From Planctomycetia bacterium (GTDB lineage Bacteria; Planctomycetota; Planctomycetia; Gemmatales; HRBIN36), in assembly GCA_016795155.1 (NCBI GenBank), contig JAEUIE010000023.1, forward strand, positions 26,370-90,369: DNA of 64,000 bases, given 5' to 3'. Position numbers and translations under genes: made by a program. The notes below the pieces were generated by a model. That model was not told the origin of the DNA. It saw only the letters and a list, made by a program, of their open reading frames with translations, and did no database searches. Shown here piece by piece: positions 44,487 to 55,497 of this stretch (positions are counted from its first letter, which is position 1; each line of letters begins with the position of its first letter).

Positions 44487-45089
44487 TTACTGTGGTTGCT
44501 GTATTGGTACCTGTTGAGCCTGGGCTGTCAAAGCTCGCATGGTTAATTGTCGGCGTCTGCCAGCCTGTTCCACGATGAGAATACTTGCCTGCTGATGTTC
44601 ACGTCCGGTTCCGTCCAGTAACTTGGCTCTTCCATCAGGCAGGAACAGCCAGGTGGAATCAGGATTGCCGCCACTGATATTCACCATGTCGTTGGCGGCT
44701 TCGAAATGGAGATTATTCGGCAGACTTTTTTCAATCACTACTCCGGCATCTTCATCCGGATCACCGGTTGGCGGTGCATTCACACCGCTGGCCTGCTCTG
44801 GCCAGTAGGCGATTTCATTCGGTGCGATGCGGTACTGCTGCTCGCTGCTCAGAATTTGAAAGCGGTAAACCCGGCCTTCATCCATCGCAGCAGTGCGGGC
44901 GTGAATCCAGTCGGTCCGCAGATCATCAATAGCTCCTTGAAGCCGCTGGGTCATCCACCAGTTGGCTGCCATCGGCGCAATGACTGCGCTGGCAAATGCA
45001 AGAATCGCAATCACCGAAAGCAATTCCACCAGGGTAAAACCGGCACGGCTATTGCGCATCAGATCGTGTTTGCGGATGGCCATTTCCAT
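44487..45089 (-). CDS. gspH: Type II secretion minor pseudopilin GspH
   Basis: A 200-residue protein with leader RAGFTLVELLSVIAILAFAS and a beta-rich body. DLRTDWIHARTAAMDEGRVY and the place after gspG fit GspH/FimT. GGGAGG lies 5 bases before ATG 45089, inside the end of gspG, so it overlaps that gene by 41 bases. A later ATG at 45059 would also overlap. Confidence 0.75.
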   Translation of the reverse strand: MEMAIRKHDLMRNSRAGFTLVELLSVIAILAFASAVIAPMAANWWMTQRLQGAIDDLRTDWIHARTAAMDEGRVYRFQILSSEQQYRIAPNEIAYWPEQASGVNAPPTGDPDEDAGVVIEKSLPNNLHFEAANDMVNISGGNPDSTWLFLPDGRAKLLDGTGREHQQASILIVEQAGRRRQLTMRALTAQAQQVPIQQPQ

Positions 45090-45480
45090 CCGGGCCTCCC
45101 GAAATCACAATGGGTTCGTAGGCGCCGGTGGGTGACTGAACCAGTTCAAAGAAATAAGGTCGACCCCAGGGATCCAATGGAACCTGTGGCAGCATCCCTG
45201 CTGAAACCAGGAAATCCAGCCCGCCATTCATCATCGGGAAGCCGTTGGTCTGGGGAAATTCATCCTGGTTGTCGGCTGCGAAATTCTTCAGAATGGAGGC
45301 AAACTTCTTGCACTCGGTCTTGGCGACGCGAATACGCTGGTTGCCGATCAGTGTGATGTAAGTTGGAATAGCCACGCCTGCCAGAATGGCGAGAATGGCA
45401 ACGACGGCCAGCAGTTCAGCCAGGGTAAAACCTGCTCGAACGTTGCGGCCTGTCTGTCGGGTTACGTGTCGTATCATCAT
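45049..45480 (-). CDS. gspG: Type II secretion major pseudopilin GspG
   Basis: A 143-residue protein with leader RAGFTLAELLAVVAILAILA (Glu +5) and the GspG features TECKKFASILKNFAADNQDEFP, VPLDPWGRPYFFEL and GPDG near the C-terminus. GspG polymerises into the pseudopilus that pushes substrates through the secretin. AGGAGA lies 8 bases before ATG 45480. Confidence 0.85.
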   Translation of the reverse strand: MMIRHVTRQTGRNVRAGFTLAELLAVVAILAILAGVAIPTYITLIGNQRIRVAKTECKKFASILKNFAADNQDEFPQTNGFPMMNGGLDFLVSAGMLPQVPLDPWGRPYFFELVQSPTGAYEPIVISGGPDGNGHPQTRSDAQ

Positions 45481-45491
45481 GAGAATGTCTC

Positions 45492-46694
45492 CTAGCCAAT
45501 AAGGCTGTTCGCTTGCATAAACGGCATCAACAGGGCCAGCACCACCAGAAGCGTGACGCCGGCCATCATCAACAACATGACAGGTTCCAGCAGGCGCACC
45601 AGCAGGTCAAGCTGCCGGGTCGTCCGGCGCTCGGTGCTGTCAGCGACATTGACCAGAACCTTTTCCAGCGTGTTGGATTCCTCCCCCACACTGATCATTT
45701 CAATCACGTCACGAGGAAACTGTTTGCTGTTGGCCAGTGGCCCGGCCAGGCTCTTTCCACCAGTGACATGTTCCGCTGCTTTATCAATCGAATCGGCGAG
45801 AATCTTGTTGCCAGTCGAATCTTTGGCAATGCGAAGCGCCGTCAGAAGGGGGATGCCATTCTTCAGCATCGTTCCCAGAATACGGCAGAATCGCGAAATG
45901 GCGAGGTTACGAATGATACTCCCAGCCACCGGTATTTTCAACATGATGCCATCGAGCCGCCGCCGCCCCGCTTCACTCCTAGCCCAGCGACGATACAGAA
46001 AGATCAGTATCCCGAACACCATCGCCAGCCACAGGAAATTATTCTGCAGAAAGTGACTCAGATTCAAGAGACCAACTGTCAGGAAGGGAAGTTCCTCGTG
46101 CTTGTTTCCGAACATCGATTCGAATCGAGGCACCAGAAAGATCACCAGACCGAGTACGATGAGTGAACCGACAATCATCAGAAACATCGGGTAGGCGAGT
46201 GCACCAATCACTTTAGAACGCAGCTCTTCCTGATGCTCGGTGAATTCTGCAATGCGGGCCAGCACATCTTCCAGGAACCCGCCTTCCTGTCCGGCACGTA
46301 CCATCGAGACAGTCAGTTCGTTAAATGCCTTGGGATGCTTGGCCATCGCATCAGCCAGGCTGGTGCCATCGCTGATTTGAGCACGAACATCCAGCAGCAC
46401 TTCGCTGAGTGCAGGCAGCGTCGACTGCCTTTCAATGATTTCCAGACTGCGGAGCAGGGGAACGCCAGAGTGCAGCAGATCGGCCAGTTGGGAATAGACT
46501 GTGCAAAGCAGCCGCGGCTTGATCTTTCCGCCGCTGAAGGCAGCCACTTTCGATTTCTTCGCTGGTTGAATTGTAACCGGGAACAGCCCTTTCTGATCGA
46601 GCATGACCATGACTTCACGCTCACTGCCAGCCGTGAGAACTCCCGTGGCGGCTTGGCCATCGGGGCTTCGGGCGGTGTAAGCGAAATCAGGCAT
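45492..46694 (-). CDS. gspF: Type II secretion inner-membrane protein GspF
   Basis: A protein of 400 residues with two GspF repeats: CTVYSQLADLLHSGVPLLRSL (about 65-85) and ISRFCRILGTMLKNGIPLLT (about 265-285). Three membrane helices are present, near 160-185, 215-230 and 370-395. It starts MPDFAYTARSPDGQAATGVL, as is usual for the family. ATG 46694 is preferred over TTG 46703; GGAGG is 10 bases upstream. Confidence 0.9.
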   Translation of the reverse strand: MPDFAYTARSPDGQAATGVLTAGSEREVMVMLDQKGLFPVTIQPAKKSKVAAFSGGKIKPRLLCTVYSQLADLLHSGVPLLRSLEIIERQSTLPALSEVLLDVRAQISDGTSLADAMAKHPKAFNELTVSMVRAGQEGGFLEDVLARIAEFTEHQEELRSKVIGALAYPMFLMIVGSLIVLGLVIFLVPRFESMFGNKHEELPFLTVGLLNLSHFLQNNFLWLAMVFGILIFLYRRWARSEAGRRRLDGIMLKIPVAGSIIRNLAISRFCRILGTMLKNGIPLLTALRIAKDSTGNKILADSIDKAAEHVTGGKSLAGPLANSKQFPRDVIEMISVGEESNTLEKVLVNVADSTERRTTRQLDLLVRLLEPVMLLMMAGVTLLVVLALLMPFMQANSLIG

Positions 46695-46730
46695 TCTGCT
46701 CAATCCTCCAGGGCAGGGGCATACCCTCTA

Positions 46731-48431
<1,701 letters not shown>

Positions 48432-48622
48432 CGTGAATCTTTCCTGAGAAGGAACCAATGACCATTGGGTGTCAATCGTATCAGTCACCGTGAAGCATCA
48501 TCTACAGCTTTAAACCCTTCTCATAATTAAAGGTAACGTCTTGTGGCGCAAGGATCAACGACGATTGGGATGAAACTTCTCTCATGAGACAAATCTCAGC
48601 ATGTGATGCTCTGAAAAAGCGC

Positions 48623-48660
48623 AAAAAATCCCCTGACATGGTTCGAATGCCAGGGGATTC
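48623..48660 (-). terminator. Rho-independent terminator
   Basis: On the minus strand GAATCCCCTGGCAT pairs with ATGTCAGGGGATT, followed by TTTTTT. It lies just after the stop of the 48666-49883 gene and separates it from the secretion operon. Confidence 0.8.
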
Positions 48661-48665
48661 AACGA

Positions 48666-49883
48666 TTATCGGGATCGAGGCCGGGCACCCAGCTGGTAAA
48701 TGACCTCGGCCGAGTTTTTAATGATCAAGGTTCCGGGCGGGTGGAAAGTAATGGTGCCATTACCACCAGCGCCTTCCCAGGAATCAGGCTCCACCGTCGT
48801 CTTGATCAGGTTGATAATCTGGTTGACATTCTGTTGTGCACCAACTCCGTTGATCAGGCTGGCAACATCCATCACACCTACCCGCATTTCATTCTTAGCT
48901 TGCAGGAAGCTGACTACCTGTACTATTTCACCCTTGATGATGTAAGTAAGCCCCAGTTCACTAAGTACGCTTTTGAGTAGATTGCGTTTGGATACATTGC
49001 GGGGAATTTCATATGTCAGCGTGCTCTCGTAGGAAAGTCTGACTTCTTCCATGGTCGCTTTGCTGATGACCAGCTGGAAGCCCAGTTCCTTCTCCAGGCT
49101 CTTGATGACCTGATCGAAGCTGGTGTTGTTAAAGCTGAAATCCGTTTTGCTCGGCTGATCAAGTGTGCGCAGAATCTCTTTCTCACGACCGGTCAGCTTG
49201 GAAAAGACGCTGCCTACCGGTTCGCGTTTGCTGGCCTTATCGAATGCTTCCTTGTCATACTTAATGGTGCCATTGGGAGGAACATTCCCTGCCGATTTCA
49301 CGATGTCGCTCATCGCTTCATTGGTACTGGTGTTACGATCTGCATTCAGACGGTTGTAATCGCGGGCTATATCCTGTCGCGAAGTGACCGTAGCATAGGC
49401 AAGAAGTGCCGGATGTTGCGGGTACTTATCCATCAACGCTTTCAGCCTGGCCTTGGCAGTGGCTACATGCCCCTGCTTATCCAGTGTTTTGATGAGATTG
49501 AGTTCCTCCCGAACCTTCTCGTTCGTCTGATTCTCTTCCTTGGAGGTGGTAGCAGGTGCAGGCTTGCTGGCAGGCAATCCCGATTCGATAGCCTTACGCT
49601 TGGCTGTCAGTTGATCGGTGAATTCTTTCTTCTCGGCAGCAGTCAGGAAGTTTGCCTCGTTGACATCATTCTCAGCTGACTGCAGTACGACAATGCCTGC
49701 ATCGACAGGCAACTTGCCTGCTTTGGACAACGCCGATTCGACGGTGTGCTTGAGCGACTCTTTAGCCACTCGGATACGGGTTGCAGTTTCTTCGAGTTGT
49801 TTGCCGGGGGGATCGTCTGCCTGTGCAGCAGGGTTCAGAAAGCAAAGAGACAATCCAGCGAGAACGAACCAGCGCCTTACCAT
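48666..49883 (-). CDS. Exported protein with secretin N0-like (STN) domain
   Basis: A 405-residue protein with a signal peptide (MVRRWFVLAGLSLCFLNPAAQA), a helical N-terminal region (about 25-190) with a TPR-like RLKALMDKYPQHP segment, and a C-terminal TDFSFNNTSFDQVIKSLEKE...LGFQLVISKATM region that looks like the STN or secretin N0 fold. There is no secretin beta-barrel. It lies directly upstream of the type II secretion operon, so it may contact the giant secretin; that is inference. Its own terminator shows it is a separate transcript. Confidence 0.6.
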   Translation of the reverse strand: MVRRWFVLAGLSLCFLNPAAQADDPPGKQLEETATRIRVAKESLKHTVESALSKAGKLPVDAGIVVLQSAENDVNEANFLTAAEKKEFTDQLTAKRKAIESGLPASKPAPATTSKEENQTNEKVREELNLIKTLDKQGHVATAKARLKALMDKYPQHPALLAYATVTSRQDIARDYNRLNADRNTSTNEAMSDIVKSAGNVPPNGTIKYDKEAFDKASKREPVGSVFSKLTGREKEILRTLDQPSKTDFSFNNTSFDQVIKSLEKELGFQLVISKATMEEVRLSYESTLTYEIPRNVSKRNLLKSVLSELGLTYIIKGEIVQVVSFLQAKNEMRVGVMDVASLINGVGAQQNVNQIINLIKTTVEPDSWEGAGGNGTITFHPPGTLIIKNSAEVIYQLGARPRSR

Positions 49884-50219
49884 GACTTACCTCGCTATCA
49901 GCGTCGGAAGAACATCCCGATCTTCGTTACCCTTACAGAATACCACAGTTGGTGAACGGTGCGGGCAAGATCAAGACGCAACGCTGCAAAAAAAGAGATG
50001 TGAATTAACGCTTAGATGCCATGCAAGGAACATCTTGCGCTAACTACTGTGAAATTAGCTAATTCATATCGATTATACAAGTGAGAATGACGGAAAATGG
50101 CTCAACAGTTGCGTACCCATAAGCAGATTGACGTATAATAACCGACATCTCTCATAAGTCCTGCTTGTTTGAAGAAAAAGGCTGGGTTAAATTTATATCC
50201 TTGAATAGGAGTTATTATT
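49884..50219. other. Divergent intergenic region before the toxin-antitoxin pair
   Basis: No gene is supported. It is A+T-rich (50040-50220) and contains a candidate promoter (listed separately). An AGGAG ribosome site lies about 8 bases before GTG 50220. Confidence 0.4.
50109..50139 (+). promoter_or_regulatory. Candidate sigma-70-type promoter of the toxin-antitoxin operon
   Basis: TTGCGT at 50109-50114 and TATAAT at 50134-50139, spacer 19 bases. A transcript would begin around 50146, some 75 bases before the antitoxin start. Confidence 0.35.
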
Positions 50220-50447
50220 GTGATGAATCAGGCTTTGATTGTTCATGGCAGATATGCACGCCGGAAGTTTATTCCAGATGAACCTATGCCAGATACCGAA
50301 GGAAAAGCTGAACTGGTCATCATTCCAACTGTTCCAAAGATAGCAATGTCTATTACAGATGCATTTGGTAAAGCTTCCCAACTCCGAAGTGGTGACGAAA
50401 TACTGGCACAGGTGCGTATAGAACGTGATGAATGGGAACAACGTTGA
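50220..50447 (+). CDS. Putative antitoxin
   Basis: A 75-residue protein (MNQALIVHGRYARRKFIPDE...). The N-terminal beta strands and the pattern of basic residues fit the small antitoxins that precede PIN toxins; the C-terminus is acidic, ERDEWEQR. I recognise no exact family. Start is GTG 50220 or ATG 50223. The last 16 bases overlap the toxin gene. Confidence 0.55.
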   Translation: MMNQALIVHGRYARRKFIPDEPMPDTEGKAELVIIPTVPKIAMSITDAFGKASQLRSGDEILAQVRIERDEWEQR

Positions 50448-50839
50448 TTTACCTTGATGCAAATGTCATTATCAGATTGGTCGAAGGGGATGTCGGAACT
50501 CGAACACCCTTGGAACAACGGCTGGCTCCATCGATAGGGATGACTGGTTCCCTGACAACTTCACAACTGAGTCGTCTCGAGTGTCGTACAAAACCATTGC
50601 GTGCACTTGACCATCATACGTTAAAGCAATTCGATATGTTTTTTGCTGGATTAGAAATTACCTTGATTGAAGTAAGTGCATCAGTGATAGACCAAGCAAC
50701 GGATCTTCGCGCAAAATACAACTTGAAAACGCCCGATGCATTGCACTACGCTTCCGCTATTGACGCAGGCGCAAGTGTCTTCTTGACAGGCGACCTCACA
50801 TTCTCACGATGCCAGGAAATACCTGTTGAAGTTTTGTGA
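50432..50839 (+). CDS. PIN-domain toxin (VapC type)
   Basis: A 135-residue PIN-domain protein with the acidic residues of the nuclease site: D9 in IYLDANVII, E50 in LSRLECRT, D102 in TPDALHYASAI and D121 in LTGDLTF. VapC toxins are Mg-dependent RNases. The ATG lies within the antitoxin gene, giving the coupled operon usual for VapBC-type systems. Confidence 0.8.
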   Translation: MGTTLIYLDANVIIRLVEGDVGTRTPLEQRLAPSIGMTGSLTTSQLSRLECRTKPLRALDHHTLKQFDMFFAGLEITLIEVSASVIDQATDLRAKYNLKTPDALHYASAIDAGASVFLTGDLTFSRCQEIPVEVL

Positions 50840-50968
50840 ACGTTATGATCACGCCCTGGCTGGCGTCACGGGCTGACAGATGCAAAGTATTCTCAGCTAA
50901 CCATTGATTTAAGCTATTCACCGCGACAACAAACCTACAAATATAATTTACTCAGCACTCAGCACTCA

Positions 50969-52273
50969 CTAAATCCCCGGCGTCGAACCGATCAGATATC
51001 CCCGAAGATCTCGGAAGATGCGGTCGCCTCGCTTGTGAAAATCATCCGAGAGATGTTTGCCAATATAACGCAGGATTACAGTCACCCAGACCTGGTTGCG
51101 TCGCAGCGGATTGGTACTTTCGAAAATCTGCAGTTCCATCTCGATGTCTGATCGCCCGGTAGCAAACCAGCCTACCTTGGAAGGGCGGTACGCCGTGTTC
51201 TTGCCTCCCAGAATCACTCGCACCCGTCCTGAAGTGTTTTCGATCAGTTCGCCACGAGCATCCTGAATAAACCCAGCCAGTTTCACCGAGGCAATGGTAC
51301 GAGGCATCCACGCCTGGATGCGGTAGATCATCACCGAGGGATCAAGATTGTCGGGTATGGGCGGCAGATCGGAAGGATCTTCATTGACTACTTTCTCCTG
51401 ATACTTCCGGGGATCAGGCTGAGCCAAGGCCCGCATGTAATCATCTGCCAGTTCCCGCGTGTGACCATACCGTTCTTCCGGCAACTTTGCCATGCTGCGG
51501 AAGACAACATTCTCGATGGCTGCAGGAATGTAGACCTCATCATCGCTCATGCTAGGCGGCTGTTCAATCGCATGTGCCAGCAGGGTGTCCATGGTTGACA
51601 AGCCCTGGAATGGCAGTCGGCCTGTCAGCATCTCGTAAAGAATCACTCCCACGCTGTAGATATCGCTTCGATGGGTGATATGCTCACCGCGCGCCTGTTC
51701 AGGCGAGACATAAGCTGGTGTGCCGAGGATATTGTCACTGCTGCTCTGCTGAGCCGCCGACTTGGTGTCGAAGTTGGCCAGGCGGGCCAGCTTGGCCAAA
51801 CCGAAATCCATCACCTTGATCTTTTCAAACTGCGTATCGGGATCAGTGATCATGAGATTGGCAGGCTTCAAATCACGATGGATGATTCCCTGTTGATGAG
51901 CGGTAGAAAGCACTTCGCAAAGCTGACCCAGAACCCGGCTGGCCCGCTGAGGCGTAAACCGCCGGTTTTCCTTCAGAACAATATCGAGCGTTTTACCTTT
52001 CACAAACTCCATGATGATGCATGGGCCTTCTTCGGTTTCCAGGTGTGCATCATAGAGCGTGACTGCGTACGGATGCTGGAACTGGGCCATTGCCAGCATT
52101 TCCTGCTGGAACCGTTCCTGGAAGCGTGGGTCTGCAGCAATGTGTTCGTGCATGACCTTCACGACCACATCGCGATTGAGATCTACCTGTCGGGCCAGCC
52201 AGACGCGCCCCATCCCTCCTTCGCCAAGCAGGCGAACGATGCGATAGCGACCCAGAAAGAGCGTATCTTGCAT
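50969..52273 (-). CDS. Hanks-type serine/threonine kinase with novel C-terminal domain
   Basis: A 434-residue soluble protein. The kinase core has G-loop GEGGMGRV (17-24), VVVKVM (K39), HRDLKPANLM, MDFGLAK and PAYVSPEQARGE, all residues for activity. There is no membrane helix, PASTA or propeller domain. Residues about 300-434 form a distinct, probably beta-rich domain (WMPRTIASVKLAGFIQDARG) of unknown function. It is likely part of planctomycete signalling. It lies downstream of the aminotransferase gene on the same strand with a gap of 108 bases. Confidence 0.8.
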   Translation of the reverse strand: MQDTLFLGRYRIVRLLGEGGMGRVWLARQVDLNRDVVVKVMHEHIAADPRFQERFQQEMLAMAQFQHPYAVTLYDAHLETEEGPCIIMEFVKGKTLDIVLKENRRFTPQRASRVLGQLCEVLSTAHQQGIIHRDLKPANLMITDPDTQFEKIKVMDFGLAKLARLANFDTKSAAQQSSSDNILGTPAYVSPEQARGEHITHRSDIYSVGVILYEMLTGRLPFQGLSTMDTLLAHAIEQPPSMSDDEVYIPAAIENVVFRSMAKLPEERYGHTRELADDYMRALAQPDPRKYQEKVVNEDPSDLPPIPDNLDPSVMIYRIQAWMPRTIASVKLAGFIQDARGELIENTSGRVRVILGGKNTAYRPSKVGWFATGRSDIEMELQIFESTNPLRRNQVWVTVILRYIGKHLSDDFHKRGDRIFRDLRGYLIGSTPGI

Positions 52274-52381
52274 GCGGGGGCGGTTGGTAAAGGTTCCATT
52301 ATCAGGCTAACAAGTCTTGCAACCCATTCAGCCTGAGCAATCTACCATATCATGTAAATCACCATAATGCGAACCGGTTGA

Positions 52382-53620
52382 TTAAAACTCCAGTTCCAGA
52401 CCCTTCAGCCTCTTAACCGTTTCAGCCATCAAGGCATCCTCGGCTTTTTCATCCTGTGCAGTATAAGTCACGGAAAAGCGTAAGTGTGGGCCTGCATCGT
52501 CCCAAGGTACGCAACAGAGTGAGAGATTCGTTATCAAAAACTGGGATACATCTTCGGCATCGACAAAAGCCCGATGATTACTCCCTTTCGGCGCCTTCAC
52601 ATACAGAAAATAGGTGCCTCCAGGCATCTTGGCAGTGAAACCGACACTGTTCAGAGCAGCTACCAGTTTTTCGAGTCTTCTCTGATATTTCTTGCGGACA
52701 GCCTGGTGAATGGCAGGTTGATCGAGTGCAAAAGCTGCTGCTTTCTGCACCGCCATAAATTGGCCTGAATCACTATTATCTTTGATATCTGCAAAGGCCC
52801 GTACGATTCTTTCATGCCCTGCCACAAAACCCATTCGCCAGCCAATCATATTGAAGCCTTTCGACATGGAATGTACTTCCACACCCACTTCCCTGGCGCC
52901 ATCCATTTCCAGGAAACTCATCGGCCGGCCTTCGTACGACAGCAGAATATGGGCAGCATCCTGCACGATGACAACCTGGTGTCGATGAGCGAATTCAATC
53001 ACTTCCTGATAAAACGCCTTGGTAGCCACCTGCCCTGTCGGGCTATTGGGGTAGTTGATCACCAGCAACTTGGCCCGCTTGGCAATATCAGAAGGAATAC
53101 TCTTCAAATCCGGAAAGAAATTATTCTGTGGTAACAGCGGCAATGGATAAACTTCACCACCGTAGTATTTGGTGTGTGTGCCCGCCACCGGATATCCGGG
53201 CACTGTCATCAGGGTGACATCGCCCGGATTGATGAAGGCAGCAGGCAGCATCGCATAGGCAGGTTTCGAGCCTATGGCGTGGTTGATCTCTGTCACAGGG
53301 TCGAGCGTGACATTGAACTCACGCTTCATGAACCGGGCAGCTGCTTCCTTGAAGGCAAGAATGCCGTTATCAGCATAGCCTCGGTTGTCCACCTTGTTGG
53401 CTTCATCGCAGAGCACTTGCCGAATGGAAGCATCGGCCATGTCATCATTTTCACCGATGCCGAAATCGAGCAGCATTCGGTTGGGAAACTGGGCAAGCGC
53501 TTCCCGCTTAGCCCGTTTGATTTTCTCGAATTTGTAGATGGCTGTTCCCTGACCATACTTCATTCCACCAATGCGTTCTGCAAACAACGACTGAAACCAG
53601 GGCAAGGCCGACGTGCTCAT
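52382..53620 (-). CDS. dapL: LL-diaminopimelate aminotransferase-like PLP enzyme
   Basis: A 412-residue fold-type I aminotransferase. Visible are GYADNGILAFKEAAARFM, PGYPVAGTHTKYYGG, LVINYPNSPTGQVA, VIVQDAAHILLSYEG and the PLP lysine in HSMSKGFNMIGWRMGFVAG. The YADNGI segment and overall length fit the DapL branch, which makes LL-DAP from tetrahydrodipicolinate for lysine and peptidoglycan synthesis. The exact substrate should be regarded as probable, because alanine or aspartate aminotransferases share most motifs. A membrane-protein gene ends 6 bases upstream. Confidence 0.7.
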   Translation of the reverse strand: MSTSALPWFQSLFAERIGGMKYGQGTAIYKFEKIKRAKREALAQFPNRMLLDFGIGENDDMADASIRQVLCDEANKVDNRGYADNGILAFKEAAARFMKREFNVTLDPVTEINHAIGSKPAYAMLPAAFINPGDVTLMTVPGYPVAGTHTKYYGGEVYPLPLLPQNNFFPDLKSIPSDIAKRAKLLVINYPNSPTGQVATKAFYQEVIEFAHRHQVVIVQDAAHILLSYEGRPMSFLEMDGAREVGVEVHSMSKGFNMIGWRMGFVAGHERIVRAFADIKDNSDSGQFMAVQKAAAFALDQPAIHQAVRKKYQRRLEKLVAALNSVGFTAKMPGGTYFLYVKAPKGSNHRAFVDAEDVSQFLITNLSLCCVPWDDAGPHLRFSVTYTAQDEKAEDALMAETVKRLKGLELEF

Positions 53621-53626
53621 GGGGTG

Positions 53627-55261
53627 CTATTTCCTGATGGCAATGAAAAGTCGAGACTTCGGGTTCGGTTTACTGCTGGAATGCGTTTCGTCCAGAAGCA
53701 CACGCCAATTAGGCGACGCTTTTACCGCAGCACAAAGTCGAGGATGCAACTCCGCTTCTACACAGACCACCAGACAGTTCCATTGGTTCAGATACTTTTC
53801 CCATGTCTCTATCCCTTCTTTTACCACCCTGCAGTCACGCCAGTGCTGTGGAGAAAAGAGCTGCACATGCGAATAAATCACCACAGGTCGAGCCTTGGCA
53901 AAGAGCAGATAATCCCCGAGCGTTTCACTGCAGAAAATAGAAGACCCAGGCTGATGCACCGCTGCGTATAAAGCTGTATCAACACCCGGCCTGACCCGGC
54001 GATCATGCGCTCGATCCACTAGGCGGGGCGTGGCAGGATGCAGAGATTGATCCAACAGCGTGATATCCTCATGCAGCAGAACTTTGCCCAGGTTCGACCA
54101 GGCAAAGCCGATCCACAGACAGCCTGCAATCGCAGCCCACTGCATCAATCGATGCTTCAGTGACACATAGCCGTCACCAGGTGGGCATCCCAGGATTCGC
54201 GTCCACGGGCCAACACACACAAATGGACAGATGATCGCCCACCATGGAAACATGCGCTGAAAAAAGACCACCTGTACACCAAAGCAGACCAGCAACAGGC
54301 CATGCCCCATGTTGATGCCTGGCACTTTCCGCCAGGTTGCCAGCCATTGTGTCAGCAGGATGACAACCAGTGAGATCATGAACATGATGCCCAGCGGGCT
54401 GTTCCATTGCAACCGATGCCATTCATCCATGTCCTGCACATTGGGGTTGCTGGCAAACACCAGTGTTTCATGGAACCATTGAAAACTCCACAGTGGGTTG
54501 AACACACCCACAGCAAGGATGCTGAGAAGGAGCATACGTAGCGAACGGCGAAATGCAGTTGAATGAAATGCATCAACTCGTTGCGATTGCACTGCACTAC
54601 GAATAGCCTGAAACAATCGACTGGCCCAAAGCCCCAACAGAATGAGCAGGCCGTTTAAAAACGAACCATGCAGGTTCGCCCAGAGCACCATGATGAGCGG
54701 TGTTAGCCAGACTGCCAACCTGCTCGGTGGCTGTCGGCAGCCGAGGAACAATACCACACACAGGCACAGTTCCCCCCATACCTGGGGCCGCAACACTTCC
54801 AGCGTGTTCCAGCAGAGCACGATCGAGAAAACTACACCGAGCAGGCTGATTAGCCGTGACCCGCTCAGCCGTACAAATGCCCAATAGAGGAAAAGATACC
54901 GAAGAGCTACCAGCAGAGCATTCAGCACGCGCAGGAAATCAACTCCGCCTGGCTGGCTCGCATCATCCCACGACCAGCGGTAGGGAACCCAGGCGCCTGC
55001 CTCGTACACTTTCCACATTGCTACCTGGCTCAGCCAGGCAAAGGGCATGTACGGTGCATCATTAGACCACGGGCTGAACGGTTCACGCTCGGGAAATCGC
55101 TGATGTTCGCTCATCCACGAACCGAACCTCAGATGTGCCCAGATATCGGTATGCCAGAGTGGTGTATGGTTCAGCAAAAGAAACAACGCTGTCAGCAGAA
55201 GCGACACCAGTATTGTCATCATGACAGGTTGATGGTTCAGTTTCTTCAGCCACGCGACCAT
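53627..55261 (-). CDS. Polytopic membrane protein, probable GT-C-like glycosyltransferase
   Basis: A protein of about 544 residues with about ten membrane helices in the first 420 and a soluble C-terminal domain of about 120. After the first helix the sequence WHTDIWAHLRFGSWMSEHQR contains a D-x-W-x-H segment typical for the first extracellular loop of GT-C enzymes. No specific family is recognised. The start is uncertain: ATG 55261, ATG 55291 or TTG 55324. It is 6 bases upstream of the DapL gene, so they may be co-transcribed by proximity only. Confidence 0.55.
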   Translation of the reverse strand: MVAWLKKLNHQPVMMTILVSLLLTALFLLLNHTPLWHTDIWAHLRFGSWMSEHQRFPEREPFSPWSNDAPYMPFAWLSQVAMWKVYEAGAWVPYRWSWDDASQPGGVDFLRVLNALLVALRYLFLYWAFVRLSGSRLISLLGVVFSIVLCWNTLEVLRPQVWGELCLCVVLFLGCRQPPSRLAVWLTPLIMVLWANLHGSFLNGLLILLGLWASRLFQAIRSAVQSQRVDAFHSTAFRRSLRMLLLSILAVGVFNPLWSFQWFHETLVFASNPNVQDMDEWHRLQWNSPLGIMFMISLVVILLTQWLATWRKVPGINMGHGLLLVCFGVQVVFFQRMFPWWAIICPFVCVGPWTRILGCPPGDGYVSLKHRLMQWAAIAGCLWIGFAWSNLGKVLLHEDITLLDQSLHPATPRLVDRAHDRRVRPGVDTALYAAVHQPGSSIFCSETLGDYLLFAKARPVVIYSHVQLFSPQHWRDCRVVKEGIETWEKYLNQWNCLVVCVEAELHPRLCAAVKASPNWRVLLDETHSSSKPNPKSRLFIAIRK

Positions 55262-55497
55262 GGATAACCAGCTTCCATTCAGGTAATGCATCAGGGTACA
55301 AGTCAAGCGGGCTAATAGTAACAAAACTTGGTTGATGATAACAAGTTACATAGACATTCCTGTTCTGCGTTCCTAGAGATTCTTTAAGGATTATTCCGAA
55401 ATAGACGATGAACAGGAAAACGCCAGGTGTGTCAACAGGGAACCTACCCTGCAAGATCGGGTGACAGCCAGTTGACAACGCAATAGATGAGGATGCT

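Noticed and set aside
48666..49883. A second secretin
   Set aside because: It has no secretin barrel motif or membrane strands; only an N0-like part is visible.
50940..50968. Short direct repeat CAGCACTCAGCACTC before the kinase stop
   Set aside because: Too short and too low in complexity to support a functional call.
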